Origin: Canicola haemoglobinophilus
GTDB lineage: Bacteria; Pseudomonadota; Gammaproteobacteria; Enterobacterales; Pasteurellaceae
Assembly: GCF_002015075.1 (NCBI RefSeq)
Contig: NZ_MUXZ01000004.1
Location: 29,020-93,019, forward strand
Direction: 5' to 3'
Length of the DNA: 64,000 bases
The notes beneath the pieces are model-generated. The model was not told the origin of the DNA. It made no database searches and saw only the letters and a program-made list of their open reading frames with translations. Each line of letters begins with the position of its first letter. Position 1 is the stretch's first letter. A program made the translations under genes and the position numbers. Below are positions 1 to 9,559 of this stretch, piece after piece.

Positions 1-90
1 TCCTAAAAATTGCTTTCTAGAAGTTAGACGAGTGAGGAATTTAAATCTTACAAAGAATTTAAGAAAATTTTAAAAAAATGTAAAAAATAA

Positions 91-120
91 AAAAGGTCAG
101 ATTTTTTGATCTGACCTTTT
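91..120 (-). terminator. Rho-independent terminator of focA-pflB
   Basis: A perfect 12-bp inverted repeat (91-102 with 109-120) encloses a 6-nt loop. On the minus strand the hairpin is followed by a T-rich run, the complement of the A-rich stretch at 72-90. It lies 20 bases past the pflB stop, as expected for an intrinsic terminator. The stem is symmetrical enough to work on both strands. Confidence 0.85.
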
Positions 121-139
121 GAAGCGTTTACTTTAAAAC

Positions 140-2464
140 TTACATTGAAGTTGTGAAAGTACGTGTGATTACGTCTTGTTGTTGCTCTTTAGTTAAAGAG
201 TTAAAACGTACAGCATAACCAGAAACACGAATAGTTAATTGTGGATATTTCTCTGGGTTTTCTACTGCATCTAATAACATTTCACGGTTTAGTACGTTCA
301 CATTTAAGTGTTGACCGCCTTCAATAGTTGCTTCGTGGTGGAAGTATCCATCCATTAAACCAGCAAGGTTACGTTTTTGTGATTCGTAATCTTTACCTAA
401 GGCATTTGGTACGATAGAGAATGTATAAGAAATACCATCTTTAGCGTAAGCAAATGGAAGTTTAGCAACAGAAGTTAATGATGCTACCGCACCTTTTTGG
501 TCACGTCCGTGCATTGGGTTTGCACCTGGTCCAAATGGTGCACCTGAACGGCGACCGTCTGGTGTATTACCTGTTTTCTTACCATATACTACGTTTGAAG
601 TAATAGTTAAAACAGATTGTGTTGGTGTTGCGTTACGGTAAGTTTTAAGTTTTTGAATTTTTTTCATGAAACGTTCAACTAAGTCAACCGCAATATCATC
701 TACACGAGAATCATTGTTACCAAATTGTGGATATTCGCCTTCGATTTCAAAGTCGATTGCCATATTTTTAGAAATACCGATCACATCGCCAGCTTTGTTT
801 TTCACTTCAATATCGCCACGAATTGGTTTTACTTTAGCGTATTTAATTGCTGAAAGTGAGTCTGCAGCAACAGAAAGACCCGCGATACCACAAGCCATTG
901 TTCTGAATACATCACGATCATGTAATGCCATCAATGCGGCTTCATAAGCATATTTATCGTGCATGAAGTGAATGATGTTTAATGCAGTAACATATTGTTT
1001 TGCTAACCAATCCATGAAGCTATCTAAGCGAGTCATTACGTCGTCATAATCTAAGTATTCGCTAGTAATTGGAGCTGTTTTTGGACCGACTTGATCACCA
1101 GATTTCTCATCAATACCGCCGTTGATTGCGTATAGCAATGTTTTCGCTAAGTTTGCACGAGCACCGAAGAATTGCATCATTTTACCTACGATCATCGGGC
1201 TTACACAGCATGCGATTGCATAGTCATCGTTTTGGAAATCTGGACGCATTAAGTCGTCATTTTCGTATTGTACAGATGATGTATCAATTGATACTTTCGC
1301 TGCATAGCGTTTGAAACCATCAGGTAATTTTTCAGACCAAAGGATAGTTAAGTTTGGTTCTGGTGAAGGACCCATGGTGTAAAGTGTGTGTAAAATACGG
1401 AAACTATTTTTAGTTACTAATGTACGACCATCTAAGCCCATACCTGCAAGGGTTTCTGTCGCCCACATTGGGTCGCCTGAGAATAATTGATCATATTCTG
1501 GAGTACGTAAGAAACGAACCATACGTAGTTTCATAACTAAATGGTCAATTAATTCTTGTGCTTCTTGTTCAGTAATTTTGCCTGCTTTTAAGTCACGTTC
1601 AATGAAAATATCTAGGAATGTTGATACACGACCAAAAGACATTGCAGCACCGTTTTGTGATTTAACAGCTGCAAGGTAAGCAAAGTAAGTCCATTGAACT
1701 GCTTCTTGTGCATTTGTCGCTGGACCTGAAATGTCATAGCCGTAAGATGCAGCCATTTCTTTCATTTTGCCTAAAGCGCGGTGTTGTTCAGCGATTTCTT
1801 CGCGTAATTGAATAGTCGCTTGAATATCTTCGCCGCTTTCTAATTTTTCTTGTAATGAAGTAAATTGTTTATATTTATCTTTCATTAAGAAATCTGCACC
1901 ATAAAGTGCCATACGGCGATAGTCACCGATAATACGACCACGTCCGTAAGCATCTGGTAAACCAGTGATTACGCCTGATTTACGGCAACGTAAAATATCT
2001 GGTGTGTAAACATCAAATACACCTTGGTTATGAGTTTTACGGTATTCAGTAAAGATTTTTTCAACTTCAGGGTTGAGTTCACGGCGATAAACTTTACATG
2101 AACCTCTTACCATGTTGATACCACCAAATGGCATAATTGCACGTTTTAATGGCGCATCTGTTTGTAAACCAACGATTTTTTCTAAATCTTTATTGATATA
2201 ACCAGGTTTATGAGAAGTGATAGTTGATGGAATATCTGTATCAATATCATAAGGCTCGTGGGTTTTGTTTTCCACTTTGATTTTTTCCATTACATCTGTC
2301 CAAAGCTTTGATGTTGCCTCGGTTACTTCCGCTAAGAATGATTCATCACCCTCATACGGAGTGTAGTTTTTTTGGATAAAATCACGAACGTTTACTTCAG
2401 TTTGCCAGTTACCACCGACAAAACCTTCCCACGCTTTTTGTTGAGTTTCTGTTAATTGAGTCAT
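140..2464 (-). CDS. pflB: Formate acetyltransferase (pyruvate formate-lyase)
   Basis: This cytoplasmic glycyl-radical enzyme converts pyruvate and CoA to acetyl-CoA and formate during anaerobic growth. At 774 residues it is close to the usual 760. The two adjacent active-site cysteines are visible in AIACCVSPM (around residue 420), and the C-terminal glycyl-radical motif RVSGYAVRF lies near residue 750. The start ATG is preceded by a purine-rich stretch in AAAAAGGAAG. The gene follows focA by 88 bases on the same strand, the classical focA-pfl order, and ends in a hairpin terminator. The activating enzyme PflA is not in the window. Identification is secure from the full-length, motif-complete sequence. 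Confidence 0.98.
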   Translation of the reverse strand: MTQLTETQQKAWEGFVGGNWQTEVNVRDFIQKNYTPYEGDESFLAEVTEATSKLWTDVMEKIKVENKTHEPYDIDTDIPSTITSHKPGYINKDLEKIVGLQTDAPLKRAIMPFGGINMVRGSCKVYRRELNPEVEKIFTEYRKTHNQGVFDVYTPDILRCRKSGVITGLPDAYGRGRIIGDYRRMALYGADFLMKDKYKQFTSLQEKLESGEDIQATIQLREEIAEQHRALGKMKEMAASYGYDISGPATNAQEAVQWTYFAYLAAVKSQNGAAMSFGRVSTFLDIFIERDLKAGKITEQEAQELIDHLVMKLRMVRFLRTPEYDQLFSGDPMWATETLAGMGLDGRTLVTKNSFRILHTLYTMGPSPEPNLTILWSEKLPDGFKRYAAKVSIDTSSVQYENDDLMRPDFQNDDYAIACCVSPMIVGKMMQFFGARANLAKTLLYAINGGIDEKSGDQVGPKTAPITSEYLDYDDVMTRLDSFMDWLAKQYVTALNIIHFMHDKYAYEAALMALHDRDVFRTMACGIAGLSVAADSLSAIKYAKVKPIRGDIEVKNKAGDVIGISKNMAIDFEIEGEYPQFGNNDSRVDDIAVDLVERFMKKIQKLKTYRNATPTQSVLTITSNVVYGKKTGNTPDGRRSGAPFGPGANPMHGRDQKGAVASLTSVAKLPFAYAKDGISYTFSIVPNALGKDYESQKRNLAGLMDGYFHHEATIEGGQHLNVNVLNREMLLDAVENPEKYPQLTIRVSGYAVRFNSLTKEQQQDVITRTFTTSM

Positions 2465-2552
2465 TGTTAATAACTTCCTTTTTAGTAAATAAAACTGTTG
2501 AACTTTGTAAAAACAGCCGAAAAACAGACCGCTCTTACACCCAAATCATCTA

Positions 2553-3407
2553 TTAATGCGCATGTGGTTTATTGGTAAACCATTGCATTAATGCAATACA
2601 AACACCACCACCGATAATATTTCCTAAAGTCACAGGAATTAAATTCTTAAAGATAAAATGATAAATATCTAAATCGGCAAATTGCGATGGATTAATATTA
2701 ATTGCTTGCCAGAAATCTGCTGAGCTGGCATGTGAAGTAATTATTCCCATTGGGATCATAAACATATTTGCAACACTGTGCTCAAAGCCTGATGCAACAA
2801 ACATCCCAATCGGTAAAATCATAATAAAGGCTTTGTCTGTTAAGGTTTTGCCTGCATAACTCATCCAAACCGCAATACACACCATGATGTTACATAAAAT
2901 ACCTAAGCAAAATGCTTCAATCCAAGTATGATGAATTTTATGCTGTGCAGTTTTAAGAATGGTTAAGCCCCATTGTCCATTTGCTGCCATAGTTTGTCCT
3001 GCAAACCAAATTAATAGCACAATAATTAATGAGCCAACAAAATTGCCAAGATAAACAACCATCCAGTTTTTCAGCATTTGTGTTGTGGTAATGCTTTTAT
3101 TGACACGAGAAATAAGACTCATGGTTGATGATGTGAAAAGCTCTGAACCACATACAACAGCCATAATGATGCCAAGAGAGAAAACTAAACCACCAACCAG
3201 TTTCGTCAATCCCCATGGGGCGCTACCTGAACCAGTTTGAGTTGTAGTGTAGAAAACGAAAGCAAGGGCAATAAATGCGCCCGCAGAAATTGCAGATAAG
3301 AATGAATAGAATTGGTGTTTTGTTGCTTTATAAGTACCTACATTTTCACCAATTTGTGCCATTTCACTAGGAGAGGCGATTATCGTTGTATTTTCAGTTT
3401 TCATCAC
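2553..3407 (-). CDS. focA: Formate channel FocA
   Basis: FocA is an inner-membrane pentameric channel of the formate/nitrite transporter family that exports, and at low pH imports, formate made by PflB. The 284-residue product has about six hydrophobic segments. FNT-family landmarks include the C-terminal stretch FKNLIPVTLGNIIGGGV and the conserved histidine region around FEHSVANMFM. It is the first gene of the leftward focA-pflB unit, and its upstream region holds an ArcA-like site. NirC is the other family member, but adjacency to pflB makes FocA the natural call. Confidence 0.95.
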   Translation of the reverse strand: MMKTENTTIIASPSEMAQIGENVGTYKATKHQFYSFLSAISAGAFIALAFVFYTTTQTGSGSAPWGLTKLVGGLVFSLGIIMAVVCGSELFTSSTMSLISRVNKSITTTQMLKNWMVVYLGNFVGSLIIVLLIWFAGQTMAANGQWGLTILKTAQHKIHHTWIEAFCLGILCNIMVCIAVWMSYAGKTLTDKAFIMILPIGMFVASGFEHSVANMFMIPMGIITSHASSADFWQAININPSQFADLDIYHFIFKNLIPVTLGNIIGGGVCIALMQWFTNKPHAH

Positions 3408-3559
3408 AGACCTTACTAAAATTAAACTGGCGTTATTTTAAGTCATTAGCTAGAAACTTTAAACTAAAAAAAATTTTATTTTTTATAAAATTTGTTAAAT
3501 ATTTTTGTTTTTAACAAATGTTTTACATTTAAATGTTTCAATATTTTCAAATTTAACAA

Positions 3560-3569
3560 TTAATTAACA
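3560..3569 (-). promoter_or_regulatory. Candidate ArcA-P binding site upstream of focA
   Basis: Read on the minus strand these ten bases are TGTTAATTAA, an exact match to the ArcA-P core consensus WGTTAATTAW. The site is about 150 bases upstream of focA in the 242-base AT-rich gap shared with the divergent hinT. In E. coli focA-pfl is activated by ArcA and FNR. In such AT-rich DNA a chance match is quite possible. No convincing FNR box (TTGAT-N4-ATCAA) was found in the same gap. Confidence 0.4.
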
Positions 3570-3649
3570 AATTCAATCTAAATTGCTATTTTTGAGGATT
3601 TCTGATAAAAAATGTATCCATAATTTTTATACTATAAGAGGACAAAAAT

Positions 3650-4000
3650 ATGGCAGAAGAAACTATTTTTAGCAAAATTATCCGCAAAGAAATTCCAGCA
3701 AATATTGTTTATCAAGATGAATTAGTTACTGCATTTCGTGATATTTCTCCACAAGCGCCTACTCATATTTTAATTATTCCCAACAAAATTATTCCTACAG
3801 TGAATGATGTGACTTCTGAAGATGAAGTAACATTAGGACGTTTGTTTACCGTGGCGGCAAAACTTGCTGAACAAGAAGGTATTGCGCAAGATGGCTATCG
3901 TTTGATAGTGAATTGTAATAAGCATGGTGGACAAGAAGTTTATCATTTACATATGCATTTAGTTGGTGGTGAGCCTTTAGGTAAAATGTTGGCAAAATAA
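3650..4000 (+). CDS. hinT: HIT-family purine nucleoside phosphoramidase HinT
   Basis: HinT hydrolyses adenosine 5'-phosphoramidate and aminoacyl-adenylate-type substrates in the cytoplasm. The 116-residue protein carries the histidine-triad motif HLHMHLVGG near its C-terminus (around residues 99-107) and the N-terminal IFSKIIRKEIPANIVYQDE pattern typical of HinT. It is preceded by an AGAGGA ribosome-binding site. The stop codon TAA shares its last base with the start of the next gene, so the two are probably translationally coupled. It heads a rightward run with the lipoprotein gene, nagZ and rlmC. Confidence 0.95.
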   Translation: MAEETIFSKIIRKEIPANIVYQDELVTAFRDISPQAPTHILIIPNKIIPTVNDVTSEDEVTLGRLFTVAAKLAEQEGIAQDGYRLIVNCNKHGGQEVYHLHMHLVGGEPLGKMLAK

Positions 4001-4356
4001 TGAAAAAGTTACTCATCGCCTTTACGCTGAGTTTGGGATTAATGGCTTGTAGTTCATCGGAGAAAGTGAATTTACTCCATTCTCAGCAACCTATTGTAAA
4101 TATTAGTTCTGGACTTGCACCATTAATTGAAGTAAACACAACGCATTCATCAGCTTCGGTGAAAAATATTTCACAACAGCAAGTGACGTTTAGTCACTAT
4201 GTTTTTTGGTACGATAAAAATGGTGTAACTCAAGGCAATGAACCTAATTTGAAAAATCCCCCTATGCTTAGTTTAGCGCCAAGGGAAAAAATCCAATTAA
4301 GGCTACAACCGCCAACAACAGAAAGTATAAATTACCGCCTTTATTTAGGTTTATAG
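4000..4356 (+). CDS. YcfL-family (DUF1425) lipoprotein
   Basis: A 118-residue predicted lipoprotein. A hydrophobic signal peptide ends in the lipobox LMAC, with the modified cysteine at about residue 17, followed by a serine-rich linker, so it should be anchored in the envelope. The rest resembles YcfL/DUF1425 proteins: a short beta-rich domain with the pattern VTFSHYVFWYDKNG and a closing YRLYLGL. In E. coli ycfL lies in the hinT-ycfL-lpoB-thiK-nagZ neighbourhood, which agrees with the position here between hinT and nagZ. The biochemical role is unknown. It overlaps the hinT stop by one base. Confidence 0.8.
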   Translation: MKKLLIAFTLSLGLMACSSSEKVNLLHSQQPIVNISSGLAPLIEVNTTHSSASVKNISQQQVTFSHYVFWYDKNGVTQGNEPNLKNPPMLSLAPREKIQLRLQPPTTESINYRLYLGL

Positions 4357-4362
4357 ATCAAT

Positions 4363-5409
4363 ATGTCAACATTACTAATCGACTTAGCTGGTCAAGAGTT
4401 ACGCCAAGAGGAAATAGAATTACTTGAGCATCCTTTAGTTGCGGGATTAATTTTATTTAGTCGTAATTTTTATGATATTGAGCAAATTCAACACCTTATT
4501 CGTTCTGTACGTCAAAAAGTTAAAAAGCCTTTATTAATCACCGTTGATCAAGAGGGTGGACGTGTACAGCGTTTTCGAGAAGGTTTTACTCAGTTACCTG
4601 CAATGCAATCCTTTGCTTGTTTAATTTCCGATCCTCAGCAACAACAAGAAATGGCTTTACAAGCTGGCTGGCAGATGGCCGCAGAAATGACCGTACTTGA
4701 TATTGATCTGAGCTTTGCGCCTGTTCTCGATCTCGGTCATCAATGTAAGGCAATTGGCGATCGTAGTTTTCATCATGAGCAAAATAAACTCATTGAACTT
4801 GCAGAGAAATTTATTCAAGGCATGGGACAAATTGGCATGTCATCAACAGGTAAACATTTTCCAGGTCATGGACATGTTTTGGCTGATTCTCATTTGGAAA
4901 CGCCTTATGATGATCGTGCAAAAGAATTGATTTTTGCACAAGATATTCAACCTTTTCAATACCTAATTAATCGAGGTTTATTGGATGCGGTTATGCCTGC
5001 GCATGTGATTTACACTCAATGTGATAATCAGCCTGCAAGCGGATCATCTTATTGGTTAAAAGAAATTTTGCGCCAACAACTCGGGTTTCAAGGGGCAATT
5101 TTCTCCGATGATCTTGGCATGAAAGGGGCGGGTTTTATGGGCGATTGTGTTGCGCGTTGTGAACAATCTCTCTCTGCTGGCTGTGATTTATTGCTGTTAT
5201 GTAATGAGCCTGAGGCAGTGGTGCAAGTTTTGGATAACTTCAAGCCAGAAGAAAGCCAAAATGAGCAAATCATGCGCCAAAAGAGATTGCATAAGCTATT
5301 TAAGAAACAACAGATAGATTGGAACTGCTTACGCACTCAACGTCGTTGGTTAGAAAATCACAAAAAACTGACCGCTCTTCAACAAGATTGGTTAGCTTAC
5401 AAGGGATAA
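4363..5409 (+). CDS. nagZ: Beta-N-acetylhexosaminidase NagZ
   Basis: NagZ is a cytoplasmic glycoside hydrolase family 3 enzyme of peptidoglycan recycling. It removes GlcNAc from anhydro-muropeptides. The 348-residue length fits NagZ. Family landmarks are visible: VDQEGGRVQRF near residue 60, the catalytic-loop histidine motif GKHFPGHG (around residue 165), and the nucleophile region FSDDLGMKGA (around 245), where the first aspartate is the expected nucleophile. It begins seven bases after the lipoprotein gene and ends one base before rlmC, so it sits in the middle of a compact operon. Confidence 0.96.
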   Translation: MSTLLIDLAGQELRQEEIELLEHPLVAGLILFSRNFYDIEQIQHLIRSVRQKVKKPLLITVDQEGGRVQRFREGFTQLPAMQSFACLISDPQQQQEMALQAGWQMAAEMTVLDIDLSFAPVLDLGHQCKAIGDRSFHHEQNKLIELAEKFIQGMGQIGMSSTGKHFPGHGHVLADSHLETPYDDRAKELIFAQDIQPFQYLINRGLLDAVMPAHVIYTQCDNQPASGSSYWLKEILRQQLGFQGAIFSDDLGMKGAGFMGDCVARCEQSLSAGCDLLLLCNEPEAVVQVLDNFKPEESQNEQIMRQKRLHKLFKKQQIDWNCLRTQRRWLENHKKLTALQQDWLAYKG

Positions 5410-5410
5410 T

Positions 5411-6604
5411 ATGCAACCGATCATCAATTGTCAGCATTATATCAAGGGCGATTGCCGTTCTTGCCAATGGCTAGAAAAGGAGTATGAGCAACAATTACAG
5501 GAGAAAATGCAAGATTTAACTATGCAGTTATCCGCTTTTCCTGATTACCGCATGGAGCCAACTTGCACATCAACAATCTCAGGCTTTCGTAATAAAGCAA
5601 AAATGATCGTGAGTGGCTCTGTTGAGCGTCCAATTTTAGGGATTTTGCCAGATCATAATAATCCGCAAAGTGCGGTCGATTTATCTGATTGCCCACTTTA
5701 TCCAGCTTCTTTACAAGCTATTTTTCCTATCCTCAAAGATTTTATTGGACGTGCTGGATTAGTACCTTACAACATTCTGAAACGCAAAGGTGAGCTCAAA
5801 TATATTTTGCTGACAGAAAGTCAATCAACAGGCAAGATGATGTTGCGTTTTGTTTTGCGTTCTGAGTTGAAATTATCTCTTATTCAACGGGAATTACCTT
5901 CGTTGTTAGCGAAATTACCGCAATTAGAGGTTGTCAGTTTAAATATACAACCTCAACATGCGGCTATTTTGGAAGGGGAAAAAGAGATTTTTCTTACTGA
6001 ACAACAAGTTCTTGCAGAAAGTTTTAATCAAATTCCTTTGTTTATTCGTCCACAAGGTTTTTTCCAAACCAATCCTGTTGTTGCAGAGAAACTTTATCAT
6101 ATTGCGCAAGAATGGGTTTTAGCCTTAAATGTTGAGTATAAAATTCAGTATTTATGGGATCTTTTTTGTGGTGTAGGCGGGTTTGGGTTACATTGTGCGA
6201 GCGCTTTACAAAAAGAAAACCCAGCAATTAAATTAACAGGAATCGAAATTTCTCCGTCTGCGATTTTTTCAGCTACTTTATCGGCTAACAAATTAGCTTT
6301 ACCGCAAGTGAATTTCCAATCTTTAGATGCTGCGACTTTTGCATTACAGCAAAATGATACGCCTGACTTGATTATTGTAAATCCGCCACGTAGAGGAATT
6401 GGGCGAGAGTTAGCTGAATTTCTCAATCAATTAAGACCGCACTTTATCCTGTATTCAAGTTGTAATTCACAGACAATGGCAAAAGATATGCAGTATTTAT
6501 CTGCTTATCAGTTAGAAAAAACACAATTATTTGATATGTTCCCGCATACTTCGCACTATGAAGTATTAAGCCTTTTAAAGCTAAAAATGAATTGCGATCT
6601 TTAA
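5411..6604 (+). CDS. rlmC: 23S rRNA (uracil-747-C5)-methyltransferase RlmC
   Basis: RlmC (formerly RumB) is an S-adenosylmethionine-dependent RNA m5U methyltransferase that modifies U747 of 23S rRNA. The 397-residue protein has the N-terminal Fe-S cysteines in CQHYIKGDCRSCQW. Its methyltransferase core carries LWDLFCGVGGFGLH as the SAM site, the motif IVNPPRRGIG, and the catalytic-cysteine motif YSSCNSQTM. Lack of an N-terminal TRAM domain separates it from RlmD, and the size and motifs separate it from TrmA. It follows nagZ with a one-base gap. Confidence 0.93.
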   Translation: MQPIINCQHYIKGDCRSCQWLEKEYEQQLQEKMQDLTMQLSAFPDYRMEPTCTSTISGFRNKAKMIVSGSVERPILGILPDHNNPQSAVDLSDCPLYPASLQAIFPILKDFIGRAGLVPYNILKRKGELKYILLTESQSTGKMMLRFVLRSELKLSLIQRELPSLLAKLPQLEVVSLNIQPQHAAILEGEKEIFLTEQQVLAESFNQIPLFIRPQGFFQTNPVVAEKLYHIAQEWVLALNVEYKIQYLWDLFCGVGGFGLHCASALQKENPAIKLTGIEISPSAIFSATLSANKLALPQVNFQSLDAATFALQQNDTPDLIIVNPPRRGIGRELAEFLNQLRPHFILYSSCNSQTMAKDMQYLSAYQLEKTQLFDMFPHTSHYEVLSLLKLKMNCDL

Positions 6605-6747
6605 GATTGTTTTGAACTTTATTAGAAGTTATGAACATGAATTTAATTCATGTAAATTATAACTTTTCTGAAATTGACACATATTTACTTTCTATTTATG
6701 ATGCTTTCAAACGATATTAAAAATAAATTTATTAGGAGTAAATGGAT

Positions 6748-7632
6748 ATGAGTTACAGCAAAAGTTTGGATACTCTAAATCAGCATATCGCTGATATTAA
6801 TGGAAAAATTGATGTGTCTTTTGAGTTTTTTCCACCCAAAAATGAAAAAATGGAAAATCTTTTGTGGGACTCAATTCATCGCTTAAAAGTGCTTAAACCA
6901 AAATTTGTGTCTGTAACTTATGGTGCAAATTCTGGAGAAAGAGATCGTACTCATTCAATTGTAAAGCATATTAAGCAAGAAACTGGCTTAGAGGCTGCAC
7001 CGCACTTAACGGGCATTGATGCAACCTCAGAAGAATTAAAGGCAATTGCTAAAGATTATTGGGATAGCGGTATTCGTCGCATTGTTGCTTTGCGAGGAGA
7101 TGAGCCAAAAGGTTATGCAAAGAAGCCTTTTTATGCATCTGATTTAGTCGCATTATTACGCTCTGTGGCTGATTTTGATATTTCGGTAGCAGCTTATCCA
7201 GAAGTTCACCCAGAAGCAAAATCGGCTCAAGCAGACTTAATTAACTTGAAACGAAAAATAGATGCTGGTGCTAATCATGTGATTACTCAATTCTTTTTTG
7301 ATGTGGATAGCTACTTACGCTTTCGTGATCGTTGCGCATCAATCGGCATTGATGCAGAAATTGTGCCAGGCATTTTACCTGTAACCAATTTTAAACAGCT
7401 ACAAAAAATGGCAGCAATTACCAATGTTAAAATCCCAAGCTGGATGGCGAAAATGTACGAAGGCTTAGAGGATGACCAAACGACCAGAAACTTAGTGGCG
7501 GCAAGTATCGCAATGGATATGGTACGAGTTTTATCTCGCGAAGGTGTAAAAGATTTCCATTTCTATACCCTTAATCGTAGCGAATTAAGTTATGCGATTT
7601 GCCATACTTTAGGACTTCGCCCAAGTTTGTAA
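6748..7632 (+). CDS. metF: 5,10-methylenetetrahydrofolate reductase
   Basis: MetF is an FAD-dependent cytoplasmic enzyme that makes 5-methyltetrahydrofolate for methionine synthesis. The sequence has the family signatures FEFFPPKNEKME near the N-terminus, SVTYGANSG, and RRIVALRGDEP (around residue 110). An ATG six bases upstream (6742) is also in frame. I prefer 6748 because the AGGAG at 6734-6738 is 9 bases from it but only 3 from 6742. That start gives 294 residues beginning MSYSK, a normal MetF length. It is monocistronic, with its own leader (6605-6747) and a terminator downstream. Confidence 0.96.
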   Translation: MSYSKSLDTLNQHIADINGKIDVSFEFFPPKNEKMENLLWDSIHRLKVLKPKFVSVTYGANSGERDRTHSIVKHIKQETGLEAAPHLTGIDATSEELKAIAKDYWDSGIRRIVALRGDEPKGYAKKPFYASDLVALLRSVADFDISVAAYPEVHPEAKSAQADLINLKRKIDAGANHVITQFFFDVDSYLRFRDRCASIGIDAEIVPGILPVTNFKQLQKMAAITNVKIPSWMAKMYEGLEDDQTTRNLVAASIAMDMVRVLSREGVKDFHFYTLNRSELSYAICHTLGLRPSL

Positions 7633-7673
7633 AATCCCTAAAAAAAAAAACACCGCACTTTTAGGTAAAAAAG

Positions 7674-7706
7674 AAGGACTGAATTGCTAAATCCAGTCCT
7701 TTTTTA
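7674..7706 (+). terminator. Intrinsic terminator after metF
   Basis: An inverted repeat AAGGACTG (7674-7681) / CAGTCCTT (7694-7701), with a few more pairs inside after one mismatch, is followed by a run of T ending near 7706. It lies between metF and the convergent ycaO gene and could serve both. An uptake sequence (ACCGCACTT at 7652-7660) sits just upstream of it next to a ten-base A run. Confidence 0.8.
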
Positions 7707-7721
7707 TGTTGTAAATTTTAA

Positions 7722-9485
7722 TTATTCACACCAATTTTCACGTTTTGCTTTTTGTAACTTCTCATAAGCGGCTAATAATTTTTGGTGTGCGCTAAATTGA
7801 GTTAAGTTCTCATCATCTGCGAGTAAATCATAGAACGGATTGCCGCCTTGTATAGCATTCCAAGCAAAATCAACCGCACTTTGACCGTACATTTTGTCAA
7901 ATACCATTCTATATTGTTGCGGATCTCTCGTTTTATCTAAGAACAGCTCAATGCTGTTAATTAAGCAACGGTAATAATTCGCTCGTTCAGCTGTGAAGAC
8001 GGAGCTATTCATATTTAAAGTCCAGTTTGCCCAATCTAATGCGCCATCTAAATCATTAATTGCGAGTAAAAGCATTGATTTTAATTCACCAATACGCAGC
8101 GTTGTCCAGCCTGATTTTACTGGTGCAACAATACCGATGAATTCACGTACACGAGTGGCATCATCAATTCCTTGCTCATCTAATTCAGATAATAACTCTT
8201 GGTAGGTTTCTTGATCGTGATGAAAGTGCGGTAGATCCAATAAGATTTCACGCCAATCCATGCCCATATTGTTATTCGCATAGATTAAGTCATCCGCAGG
8301 ATAAATATCAGACATACTTGGTACTAAAATTCGACAAGCGTAAACACCTAAATGGTTGTAATCCATAATATAAACTTCTTTTTGTTCCGCTTGGAAAATC
8401 GCCATGAGGTTATCGTATTCTTGTTGGGTTGTGCCTGAAAAATCCCAATCTACAAAAGGATAATCCGCATCAGATTTAAATAAGTCCCAAGAAATTAAAC
8501 CGCTTGAATCAATAAAGTGAGTTTCTAAATTCGCATGTTCAGCCACATCATCATTATTAAAGGATGGGGGAGTGAAAACATCCAAATCTTTTAAGCTGCG
8601 ACCTTGTAATAATTCTGTTACCGTACGTTCTAACGCTACTTGGAAATTAGGGTGTGCACCGAAAGAGGCAAAACAAGTGCCATTATTTGGATTAAGTAAA
8701 ATCACACAAATAACTGGATATTTACCGCCTAAAGAGGCATCGTAAGCAAGAATTGGAAAACCTTCTTGTTCCAATTTCTCAATTGAGGCTTGAATAGAAG
8801 GGTAGCGGTTCATGACCTCTTGCGGAATAAGCGGTAAGCTAATGGCTTCAGCGATAATTTTATTTTTTACATAGCGTTCAAAAACTTCCGACAAACCTTG
8901 TACACGAGCTTCAAATTTTGTGTTACCAGCCGACATACCGTTAGATACATAAAGGTTCGCAACGATACTTTGTGGAATATACACAGTTTGTTGATCAGAT
9001 TGGCGAATATAAGGCATTGCTACAATACCACGATCATAATTACCAGATTGCAAATCTACTAAAAGCTCAGGCGTAAGCTCTTGATTAGGATCGTAATAAT
9101 TGAGCAAGTAATCATCTAATATGCCCTCTGGTAAGCTTTCTTCATCTTCAATTGGGAACCATTTTTCACTTGGATAATGTACAAATTCAGCATTTGCTAC
9201 ATTTTGTCCTAAATAAAAATCTGCGAAGAAATAGTTGGTAGAAAGACGCTCAAAATATTCGCCTAAAGCGGAAGCTAGAGCCGCTTTTTTACTTGCGCCT
9301 TTACCATTAGTAAAACATTGCGGGCAATCTTTATCACGAATATGTACAGACCAGACATTTGGGACTGGATTTAACCAAGAGGCTTCTTCAATGTTAAAGC
9401 CAAGTGTGGTTAATTTTTGTTGGAATTTTGCGATGCTGTCTTCTAAGGCGGCATCTTTGCCCGGAATAAAAGTTTGTTCTGTCAT
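7722..9485 (-). CDS. ycaO: YcaO-domain protein (ribosomal S12 methylthiotransferase accessory factor)
   Basis: A 587-residue member of the YcaO family matching the size of E. coli YcaO (about 586). The ATP-binding motifs are recognisable: NGKGASKKAALASALGEYFER near residue 65-85 and the second glutamate-rich motif GLSEVFERYVKNK (around 200). YcaO proteins activate amide backbones with ATP. The E. coli protein has been linked to RimO-dependent methylthiolation of ribosomal protein S12. The C-terminal third has a TPR-like helical look. It is the last gene of a leftward run that starts at fdnG, but a 74-base gap with an uptake sequence separates it from the upstream gene, so it may have its own promoter. 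Confidence 0.88.
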   Translation of the reverse strand: MTEQTFIPGKDAALEDSIAKFQQKLTTLGFNIEEASWLNPVPNVWSVHIRDKDCPQCFTNGKGASKKAALASALGEYFERLSTNYFFADFYLGQNVANAEFVHYPSEKWFPIEDEESLPEGILDDYLLNYYDPNQELTPELLVDLQSGNYDRGIVAMPYIRQSDQQTVYIPQSIVANLYVSNGMSAGNTKFEARVQGLSEVFERYVKNKIIAEAISLPLIPQEVMNRYPSIQASIEKLEQEGFPILAYDASLGGKYPVICVILLNPNNGTCFASFGAHPNFQVALERTVTELLQGRSLKDLDVFTPPSFNNDDVAEHANLETHFIDSSGLISWDLFKSDADYPFVDWDFSGTTQQEYDNLMAIFQAEQKEVYIMDYNHLGVYACRILVPSMSDIYPADDLIYANNNMGMDWREILLDLPHFHHDQETYQELLSELDEQGIDDATRVREFIGIVAPVKSGWTTLRIGELKSMLLLAINDLDGALDWANWTLNMNSSVFTAERANYYRCLINSIELFLDKTRDPQQYRMVFDKMYGQSAVDFAWNAIQGGNPFYDLLADDENLTQFSAHQKLLAAYEKLQKAKRENWCE

Positions 9486-9559
9486 GAATTTTCCCTATAT
9501 GTTAAAAGTGCGGTGCATAATAGGGAAGTTTATTTCTTTGAGCAAGATAAATATGGCGT

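Noticed and set aside
5088..5336. Minus-strand frame opposite nagZ
   Set aside because: nagZ is intact with catalytic motifs. The antisense frame has no recognisable domain.
7641..7650. The A run after metF as a phase-variable tract
   Set aside because: It lies outside coding sequence and between a stop and a terminator, so slippage would have no evident effect.
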